DNA of 64,000 nt from Aaosphaeria pasadenensis (lineage: Eukaryota; Ascomycota; Dothideomycetes; Pleosporales), in assembly GCA_022813625.1 (NCBI GenBank), contig JAKLMB010000003.1:1488001-1552000 (forward strand), written 5' to 3'. The position numbers and the translations under genes are program-made. The notes under the pieces are model-generated. The model had not been told where the DNA came from. It did no database searches and saw nothing but the letters and a program-made list of their open reading frames with translations. Below, piece after piece: positions 55,520 to 64,000 of this stretch; the first letter of the stretch is position 1, and each line of letters starts with the position of its first letter.

Positions 55520-57317
55520 ATGCTTTTTCAACCGATATTATCAACTCTAGATGCTCGAGTCCTCGGATTATTCATCGTATCCCTTCTCATCCTGCTATAC
55601 GCATACAGCGAACACCGCAGCGGGCTCAGGAAAATCCCAGGACCATGGCTAGCACGAATCTCAATACTATTTCGCTTCCGTCTTGTCTGGAAGGGCGACG
55701 CACCTCAGCAGTACCGCCGCGTACACAAGCAATACGGTCCAATCGTTCGAGTCGGTCCCAAGCACGTCTCGATCGCAGATCCCGCCATGATCCCCCTGAT
55801 CTACGGCCTTGGGAAAAACTTCACGAAGGTGAGCAGCATCATCGCAGTGTATGTCTTTGAATTCGGTGAGTGATTGACGGCGGCAAGACTCCCTTTTATA
55901 CGACAATGTCTTTGAACTACCAGGGCCGCCGCATGGACAGCATGTTCACGGAGCGCGACTCGCAAGCGCACAAAGCGCTCAAAAGCCCCGTCGCGCAGCT
56001 GTTCTCGATGACCAACATGCGGAACTTCGAAGTGTACGCCGACGAGTGCACGGGAATCTTCATGGACGCCATGAGGGACCTCGAAGGGCAGGCGGTCGAC
56101 TTCGCAGAGTGGCTGCAGTGGTATGCGTTTGATGTCATCGGGAGCATTACGTTCCAGCGGCGTTTTGGGTTCATGGAGAAGAGAGAGGATGTTGATGGTA
56201 TGATTGGGAAGATCAACGATGGCTTGGAGTACGTTAAGTTGCTTGGGCAGGTCGAGAGCTTGGTTAGGGGGTTTGAGTTTGCTTCGAGGTGGAAGTGGCT
56301 GAGACGTCGTCTTGTGCCGGATACGATGGAGAGGTTTCTTCAGGTGAGATCAACCTTCATTGTCTACCCAAAACTGCCGTAATAACGCAAGGTCATAGAT
56401 CACAGAGCATGAAGTGCGGAAGTACGACGACAGTGAGCGACGAACGGCCAGAACGGACTTTTTGTCGCAATTGCGGGCAAAGAAGGAGCAGTCAGGCAAG
56501 ATCTCGCCTCGGGACATGGTCAATCATCTATCAAACAACCTGTGAGTTAGATCTCTTGTTCTTGTCCGATTTCCGCTAAGGAGAACCAAGTCTGGCGGGG
56601 AGCGACACAACTGCCATAGCCCTACGTGCCATAATATACTTCATCATCAGGGACGCGCGAATCCACAGCAAAGTCGTCCAAGAGATTCAGGAAGCCGATC
56701 GATTGGGGAAACTCTCGAAAGCCATCACCTTCGAAGAATGTCTCAGTTTAACGTATCTGTAAGTTATCAATCCCTTTTGCCAGGAAATCGTTTGTAAGGC
56801 TAATCCAAGCTGCTCAGACAAGCCGTGATAAAAGAAGCAATGCGCGTGCATCCATCCGTTGGATTCCCGCTCGAGAGATACATACCCACTGGAGGTGCCG
56901 AACTCTGCGGCTACCATTTGCCCGCCGGGACCAACGTCAGCATCTCCGCACCAGTAGTCCACATGGATCGCAACATATACGGGCCCGATGCGGATGAATT
57001 CAGACCTGAAAGGTGGCTTGAAGCTTCGCCCGAGCAGCTCAAGCTCATGGATCGCAGTTTTCTAGCAGTAAGTTTTTCGTTTGGTTATTCCTGACGGCAT
57101 GTTGTTTACTGAGATGCCTGGATAGTTTGGACACGGATCACGCACGTGCATCGGGAAGAATATATCCATCATGGAGATGGGGAAATTCGTTCCACAGATC
57201 TTTCGTCACTTTGAGATGGAGTTGGCTGAAGAAGATTCGGAGTGGCATGTTCACGCCGCTTGGTTTTGGAAGCAATCTGATCTGCGAGTGAGACTTCGAG
57301 CTAGATCTAATATGTAG
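55520..57317 (+). CDS. Cytochrome P450 monooxygenase
   Basis: Six exons: 55520-55828, 55888-56343, 56399-56541, 56591-56758, 56818-57067 and 57126-57317; 505 residues, normal for the superfamily. An in-frame ATG at 55463 would add 19 residues; 55520 is preferred because ACCATG is a good context and the membrane anchor (residues about 14-30, VLGLFIVSLLILLYAY) then sits at the usual place. A proline hinge KIPGPW follows. Catalytic motifs: I-helix AGSDTTA (about residue 304), ExxR in KEAMR (E365/R368), PERW, and heme loop FGHGSRTCIG (443-452, Cys450 as iron ligand). It is ER-bound and takes electrons from NADPH reductase. Sequence style (MSLNYQGRR... KKEQSGKISPRDM) resembles pisatin demethylase-like fungal P450s, but the substrate cannot be told. 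It stands alone, not in a visible biosynthetic cluster. Confidence 0.93.
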
Positions 57318-59452
57318 AATTGAAGCTTGAAAAGGGACTCCCGACAATGCAAACAACGTTTAGAACTCGTGAGTTACATGCCATAACGCAGTACAGATGT
57401 CACATTTGGGTGCGCAGGAGAAATTGATTGTGGCTGGTCATGTTATTGTTGATATGCTGAAATTCCTTTATCTGACTCGTAGTTCTGCCCCAAGATACTA
57501 AAGCTCCAGTATGCAGTATTCATGTACATTTCGAAATCTTACACATAGTACCCTCTCCTATAGAACTGGCTAGGACCTCAGACACTGGGAAGGCGGCCAA
57601 GCTAGTATCGCTACGCAAACCTGGAGTTTATCGTCAATACCAAATGCCACGTGGGGTTGGTGGCATAATTTGTGTTGCAATGACAACAACAGCTAGAGAT
57701 TGGTAGCGGAAGGCTCTACAGGACATTTTCCTCTGAATCAAAGTTGAGAAAAGCACGAGCATTAAGCCCAAGCTCATAACCTGTCAAAATAAAAATAGAA
57801 AAGTTAATTAATTAAGAAGGGATAGCTAGCCTTTTTTGATATTAAAGCCTTAGTTGACTTATAATTCTAACACTATTGTTGCACACAGATGGGCCGTATT
57901 GAGTATTGGCACAGCTCCTTTCGGTCGTTCGCGATGCACCTTTCAACGCCTCCGTAAAGCGTCAGCTCGTTAAAGACGACGTTGGCGGACGACGACGACG
58001 ACTTACGACGCGCGCCGCGAGCTCCGGAACGTCAGTCCGCATACGACCAGTATTGGGGGGCCCTGCCCTGTTCTCCCCCGCCGCAAGCCTGCATATCAAA
58101 AGGCGAAAATCATCCGTTTTCTGATAGTTCTATGACGAAGCGGAGAGCAGATCGGGAGGTCCCCCTACGCTTCCTAATTGCGTACGCCTTCCCTTCCCTT
58201 CCCACGTTGTGTGGCGTTGCAGAGCGAACCCGCAAGTGTAGGTAGTACTCTGCAGACCGAATGCGGGGAAATGCAATTTGTGTACGGAGTTAGTCCACAC
58301 CATCTACCCCGACCCTGGCTCGCGCTCTACACCACCTCAGACGATTATCAATGAGTAAAGCAGGATCATGAGGTCTCTGCAACCACCCCCTACACCACTA
58401 CCCTCCATTATTGTTGCTGCTGCTCGTTGCTGCTTGATAACATCATGAATAGTTGATGCTCCGCATGAGGGTTGGGTCGGATCTTTGCCCCGGCCGCTAT
58501 TGATAAGAGCTATGTTGCATTTTCGTAGATCCCGTAACCATCGAGCAGGTCTGGAAGCGACCGCAGGATGCCGGATATCTACGACACTATAACTACTAGT
58601 TCGCGATAGCACTTCGAACCTCTCTCTCTCACACCGTATATTTGCAGGGCGGGTGCAGCGGTTGCCGTGCACAAGACCGGACGACGAAGCCCGGTGGTTG
58701 CTGGACCGGTGCGGGTTCTTGCCTGATCGGTGTATGATTGAATCCATAGAGGGGATTCACACCATTAGTACAGTTCGCTAGACGTTCCAGATTCAACGCT
58801 CTAAGGGTTCGAACTAGCACGATAGATAGGGCAGGGCATCTCTCACTCACGAGTTTGCCCGAAGCAACAACGCCAAGGGGGACAGTGAAACAGACAGACC
58901 AAGAGGGCTTTCTCGCAACGCGGTCACGGGATGCCACCATAATCGCAATTTGTACTCATGACTGTTACAGATGCCAGAAGCTGTGCACTGCTGCCGAAAT
59001 CCGACTCATACAAGGTGGCTGCTCGGAATCGCAATCATCACATATATTTGATTGCTTGCGAGCGAGCGAGGAAGCAGGGAAGACAAGGCGCATCGCACTG
59101 GTGTTGCGCCTAAGGCCTTCCTGGCTGGCGCTCTCGGGTGTGCCACCACAATTCTGCAGTTTTGCATGCAGGTGTATAGGATGCTGATCAATCAAAGGCG
59201 AGAAACACAGAGTGAGATTAGTATCAGATCGCCGCGTGCGTGATGATGCGACGTGATAGACCTGGTTTCCGAATCCAGGATCCCTGATGATGAGATGTTT
59301 GCTTCAAAGGATGCAGGGTTGCCAAGTACGGAGTACATTGTTTGTTTGACGCGTAACGCGTCGCCCACACCTATAGGAATATAGCCACCACCATCCATCG
59401 CAGGTCTCTCTTCCACGGTGAAGATGCAGTGCTTTGTCTCGCGAGACGTTGC
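57318..59452. other. Intergenic 2.1 kb with an AT-rich relic
   Basis: P450 3' flank and SFT2 3' flank, convergent. An AT-rich patch at 57780-57870 includes TTAATTAATTAA and resembles the composition of the window's left edge. A GTACGGAGT motif is at 58282-58290 and GTACGGAGTAC at 59326-59336. No gene is supported. Confidence 0.45.
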
Positions 59453-61257
59453 CTAGTCGTTCATCCAGGCGGACACACGGTTTCCACCAAAGCGCGCAGC
59501 AAACCGTAAACCTGTTGATCCCATGGGGAAATATGATACAAGATACCAGACAAGAGCAATCAGCTGCACGAGCGACGCCAGAAAAGTTAGGATCGTACTG
59601 TGGAGCTATGTCGTCACGAGGACATTCAGTCAGTGAACGCGTCCAAAACGACAATCGATAAGCCTAGCGTGGGGAATGGAAGGAGGGGGAAAGACGTGCG
59701 ACAGGGTTTGCGCGGGATATGCATAGTGTGCATTGATTTCAACGCTTGCAGGGTGTAGTGTGTAGGGGCCCAATGTCAGGGATCAGGGTGCAAGACTTAC
59801 CCCAAGGGAACAATATAGAGTGAGAGCTATACTGCCAAAATAAGCTGCCGTAAATGGCAGCCTTGGGCCAGAAATGAGATGTTGGACTACGCAGTAATGC
59901 GATAGTTAGCTATGTGCCTAACGCAAATGGAAGGCCTCGAACGCAGGGACATCCAGCCATCTTGAGGCTGAAGGGCTTACCATATTGTATAGGACCGTTC
60001 AAAACAGCAAAGGCTAAGAGGAAAAGGACAGAGCCCATCGTCCACCTGAGTCAGAGAAACATATTGTTAGCACACTGTTACGACTTCAAATGGACGATCC
60101 ATGAAATAAGGGAAGTCGGACGAAGCACACCACTACAGCGCCCCTGTCTCTGTCTCCCGCGCATGATCGATAAAGGGTCTTGAACCTCGATCTAACGTGG
60201 ATGAGAAGGGTCATGGGTGGCACATCAAAGGAGATGTGCCTATTCGCTGCCTCTTTGCTTAGGAAGCTCCGCGGAGAGGATGTCAAGTAGACCATGAGCT
60301 GAGTGATAGACTATCGTGGGCTTGCGCTGGGGGAGCTTTGGAGCGCATCCTGGTGACCAACAGTGTTGGGTGGTCGTAGAGCAACTCTCATTTGTTGTGG
60401 TGGTGGTGGTTGAAGGAGACAATGGAGATTTCCACTTACAAGATGCTGAACTTCCTGGGCTTGACGATGAAAACAGGTGTAAACATTAATGCAAAGCACA
60501 CTGCGAACATGGCTAAAGCGGACACAAGCAGGCCGCCAAAGACGAGGAGTCGATCCCACCGGCTAACTATGAGACATCGGGATTAGCAGTGTTCAAAATG
60601 ATACTGGCGGCGGACGAATATGCAGGTTTCCTGCGACCACGGCTATACGCAGGAACTCCCTTCTGTCACCGTTGTGTTGTCGATCGATGCAGTGATAAGC
60701 CAGGTGATAGATCAAAAGCCGTGAAATCAAGGCCAACAAGTATGCCTTTGTGAAGCCATGGGAACCCAGTACACCAAGTGCTCAGGCAACTGTTCAAGAT
60801 TTGGAGGAGCTAGTGTGTGTATGTATACATGCGTCTCTCCTTCACTGAATGGTCATGAGGCTTGGGGCTTCGTATAATTGCTTGGAGTATTTCCAAGGCA
60901 GAGTGACGCTTCTCTTCCCTGGTGTGCACCAGAATAAGAGAGTTACGGTTGCGAGTGCTGGAGAAGGGGGGAAACGAAGATATCAAAATGCCTGCATAAT
61001 CTTTGCCACCTTGAAAAGAACGAAAGGGCGAACTTACGCGCGAACCACCCTTCTTCCTCTTCTCTCCTCGTTGGTGCCGGTAGGGGAGCACCGGGATTCT
61101 CAGTGGTGGGAAGCCTGACATAGCCACCCGAACCAAACGGGTTCATGTTTTGAAGTCGGCCCAGAATGGTGGGAGACGAGGTGTTCACGGGGACCTCCGC
61201 GTCCCTTCTACTCCATCCCAGCGAGTTCATCGAGTCCCGGAAAGAGGCGGACGCCAT
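59453..61257 (-). CDS. sft2: SFT2-family Golgi/endosome membrane transport protein
   Basis: Five exons on the minus strand: 61257-61038, 60566-60440, 60045-59981, 59886-59801 and 59605-59453; 216 residues, normal for the family, all phases closing. The introns are 471, 394, 94 and 195 nt, far longer than the 50-60 nt typical of the window, so the gene is easy to miss. The N-terminus MASASFRDSMNSLGW and GGYVRLPTTE...PGAPLPAP is followed by LSRWDRLL before the first membrane helix. The other landmarks are FIVKPRKFSILWTMGS, GPIQYVQHLISGPRLPFTAAYFGSIALTLY and LVQLIALVWYLVSYFPMGS. Four membrane segments are seen. SFT2 acts in fusion of endosome-derived vesicles with the late Golgi, together with Got1 and the syntaxin Sed5. 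It ends in WMND. Confidence 0.93.
60567..61037 (-). other. Intron 1 of sft2, unusually long (471 nt)
   Basis: Donor GTAAGT after TTCGCGC and acceptor CTCATAG before TTAGCCGG. It contains several further GTAAG- and AG-like sites but no coding segment I can recognise. Confidence 0.75.
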
Positions 61258-62034
61258 ACTGGATGTGCTAATGGGCGTGGGTGATATCTGAGGCCACGGG
61301 GTAAGGATGGTCCACAGGGTAGGTGAGAAAGCCTGTTTGGTGCCGCAAAGATGGACGATGGCCGACGAGCAAGAAGCCGGAAGGTAGCAGGAAAGCTTCT
61401 GGAGAGCCGCAGCAGGCGACGCAGGATATCCAGGCTAGGGTAGCTGCCGTGTGCCCCACCCTAGAAAGTAGGCTGATGTATAAGCCCAGTCCCCCGTTCC
61501 CAGGTGTGGCTTTCGTGTAGGTGTGCAAAGAGTATGGCACAGGTATCGTTCGCAGCGGCGCAGAGTCGATCTTGCCTGATACAAGTATCCTTTTATGGCC
61601 AGAGGTTGCCTATGGGGTTCCTTTAGGGGCACGGTTGTGTACTCGCCAGGCAGCCTCTAGGAGCAGACGGGGACTGCGGAAGGACAGGCGGCACGGGCAA
61701 CACAGACAGGACGTTATGTTACGGTATAGAGAAGGTCCACCGCGCGGCGGCAACGGAAGATTTTGTGCAGATGATCTTCTAGCACCTGGGGAGGCAGGAT
61801 CCAATGGGCGAATGCGAGACAGAAGGGTTTCAGTAGTAGGCTTGTGATTTAGGAGGCGAGAGTGTAGGACGCGACGAGAAACACGATGTCGGGGAGCGCT
61901 GGGGTCGAAGGATAACCGAGAAGCCCGTGTCCGAGATGATTGGCGGAGACGTATGGAGTCGACGAGGACGATTGGAGGAGGGGTGGTGAAGGGAGATGGT
62001 GTGCAGAATGGACAGATAGACAATGGAGTTGGTC

Positions 62035-62070
62035 GTGGAGGTGGAGGTGGAGTTGGTGGTAGCAGTGGTG
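62035..62070. repeat. GGTGGA microsatellite
   Basis: GGAGGT/GGTGGT trinucleotide-type run on the plus strand, next to the sft2 leader. Confidence 0.6.
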
Positions 62071-62926
62071 GTGAGTGATGATGCACTAGGGGGTCCCCGG
62101 GGTGAGCTTGGCTTGGATCTTGTTTGGATAGACTACACAGTACATACACTACAGACTACAGTCTACTCTGCCTACCACCTACCTAACCACCTAACCTGAT
62201 CTATGTACTCCATACCCAATGCTAACTTACTACCCAACTTGCCTACCTACCTACACAGAAGTAGCATGAGCAGATACACAGCGCGGGAAAGTCGTACATA
62301 TCGTGCATTCTTTTCCTATACATGCGATTAGATTGCTGCTGTATGCCTATGCCTAACGCGGTGCAGCCCATGCCTCTTGCATTACCGCCTGTGCTAACTA
62401 TACTCTACCTAACGTACTGCTCGACCAGGCCTGCAGGACTACACACTGTGCACAATATCAAGGTAATCGCCAAGTCGCAGACTACCGTAGGATGCAGGCG
62501 TTTATGAAATATATGGGTTTGGTGTGGGTGGGGGGAGGGGAAATGCCGGTACGGATGGTGGATTGCCATCGATATCCATGATTTCCGAGTCAAGCAGATG
62601 CCAAAGTTATCGTAGAATGGATGGGCGGACATTTGAGAGCATTATTGTCCTGGTGTGGAATGAGTCACATTGCGCCCTCTCTCAAGTAGCAGCCGGGTTG
62701 TCCTTTTAGGGGGGTAGTAGAGAAGGAGGTGGACGAAGAGGGGGGGGGGAGAGCTGAGACAAGAAATGGCACTTCCTGATATGTTGCTTTGATGGTGCTA
62801 ACAGATGACCCTCTCTTTCAACATGGATAACAGGGCCCGGAGGCGAAAGGCATTTGGGAGGCCTGCGCCAGATGGGTATGAGCCACACACACGCACACCC
62901 TCACTATCTATCGCTCACCCAAGCAT

Positions 62927-62946
62927 GCCCACACACACACACACAC
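62927..62946. repeat. CA dinucleotide microsatellite
   Basis: About nine CA units, with a shorter imperfect CA run 40 bp before it (62884-62900). Confidence 0.8.
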
Positions 62947-63257
62947 CGTCATGGACCTTGGACAGTAGATAGAGTAGAGTGTGTAGGTGTAGGGTGCAAG
63001 GCATAGGACTGACTGACTATTGATGGATTTGAGCGAGCGAGCGAGCAAGTGAGCGCGGCTCCAGGTTGGAAACGGAAAGTATAAATTGATATCGGGATCC
63101 CGCCTCGTCCAGTCGCTTGCATGCTCGGCTCCTTACGATTAAAGTGACATCTTATTGAGATCTCGTACAGTACGTGTGTGTATGTACCTACAAGGCTCAA
63201 GCAAGCACAACCAATCCATCTACGACTCCATCTGCACAATACATGCACAGCTACATT

Positions 63258-63291
63258 CGCATACACATACACATACACATACACATACCTA
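63258..63291. repeat. ACACAT hexamer microsatellite
   Basis: About five copies of a 6-bp unit (ACACAT) followed by a short TACC run. Simple-sequence repeat with no coding meaning. Confidence 0.8.
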
Positions 63292-64000
63292 CCTCCACCG
63301 ATCTTCTCCACAGGAATACCAACCAGACTTGTTTCATGACGCCTACCGGTACAGCTACTACTACTCCTACTACTACCACCATTCAAGACTTCTTCTACTC
63401 ACCACTACTACTGTCGCGCAATAGTAATCACCATCGACCGATACGACTTACATCAGACGGACCCGGACCGAGACCTAGTTACCTGACTGACTATAGACGG
63501 GAAGGATAGTAGAGTATAGTAGAGTATAGTACTTTCCTGTACTGTACTGACGGGCGCATCGCATCACATCATCCTCAGCATCATCCATCATCCCTCATCA
63601 GCTTGATTTCCCTTTTTGCCGTTTCAAGCGCCCCGACCACCACCACCATCATCTCTTCCGCCTCTCCTCGGTCTAGCTGAAAGGTTTAAGAAGAGGATCG
63701 GCTGCATCGCGCGTTGGACCTGCCTGCATCGCCTGCGATTGTCTGCATCTGTCTGCACTGTCTACCTCGACTGCCAATCCGCCGTAGGTGCTCTTCTCTG
63801 ATTCGTTGGTGAACATCGGCGTTTCTCTTGGCGGCGCACCCTTCCCATCCCGCCGCTCGGAGGACCCTTTCCCCAGTGTTCCCTGCTTGTCCTGTCCTGT
63901 TACTTTCTTACACAGCGAGACACAGACAGACTGACTGCATCATTCATTACACAGTACATACAGTGACCTGTGGGGGAGAGTAATAGTAATAATTACTATC

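Larger units (their letters stand above)
61258..64000. other. sft2 upstream region and gene-free, repeat-rich right end
   Basis: The left part is the sft2 promoter and leader; pyrimidine-rich on the coding strand around 61960-62100. From 62150 on only simple sequence and short frames are seen. A Pro/Ser-rich 179-codon frame (61610-62149, minus) has the look of composition, not of a gene. The final 300 bp could be the promoter of a gene beyond the window. Confidence 0.45.

Noticed and set aside
58796..58815. tRNA-like GGGTTCGAAC sequence
   Set aside because: Flanking bases do not pair as a T-stem and no other tRNA arms are present.
61610..62149. 179-codon minus-strand frame upstream of sft2
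   Set aside because: Pro/Ser/Arg-rich with no motif; more likely leader or promoter of sft2.

Overview
The window looks like chromosomal DNA of a filamentous ascomycete (Pezizomycotina). The evidence is short introns, mostly 41-60 nt, with GTAAGT-like donors, CTAAC/CTGAC branch points and YAG acceptors, together with a HET-domain gene, a fungal Zn2Cys6 regulator beside a PDR-type ABC transporter, a Clr4-type histone methyltransferase, a Trl1 tRNA ligase and a Zn-cluster-style gene density of about one gene per 3.8 kb. The class within Pezizomycotina cannot be settled from this sequence. I support 17 protein genes and rebuilt the exons by hand by matching splice sites to reading phase. No rRNA, tRNA, CRISPR array or intact transposon is visible.

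Left part (0-19 kb): a chromodomain + SET H3K9 methyltransferase (518-2340, +) beside an AT-rich window edge; a small secreted cysteine-rich protein (3554-4000, +); a 7.5 kb intronless gene for a repeat-rich coiled-coil protein (5315-12802, -); an MFS monocarboxylate-type transporter (14836-16644, -); and a secreted histidine-phosphatase-fold protein (17602-18318, -).

Middle (19-31 kb): an accessory-looking block of an atypical kinase, a HET-domain protein and an orphan gene (19547-24153, all -), then two conserved housekeeping-type genes, a probable mitochondrial protein (24507-25886, -) and a LARP1-like RNA-binding protein with La and DM15 modules (27054-30530, -). A gene-poor, low-complexity stretch follows (30.5-36.3 kb).

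Right-centre (36-47 kb): a Zn2Cys6 transcription factor (36301-39013, -) transcribed divergently from a full-size PDR ABC transporter (39860-44785, +). An 846-bp shared promoter holds a strong CGG/CCG quasi-palindrome. An old yellow enzyme (45150-46544, -) lies just past the transporter. Together these read as a plausible drug/xenobiotic response neighbourhood, which is an inference.

Right part (47-64 kb): tRNA ligase Trl1 (47271-49835, -), homogentisate 1,2-dioxygenase (50748-53048, -), a cytochrome P450 (55520-57317, +) with an 18-bp perfect palindrome upstream, and an SFT2-family Golgi transport protein with unusually long introns (59453-61257, -). The last 2.7 kb are microsatellite-rich and gene-free.

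The most interesting leads are the operator-like quasi-palindrome between the regulator and the ABC transporter, the kinase/HET/orphan block with a perfect 16-bp tandem duplication beside the kinase start, the chromodomain with a poorly conserved methyl-lysine cage, the repeat architecture of the 2495-residue protein, and a likely GC-AG intron in the tRNA ligase gene.
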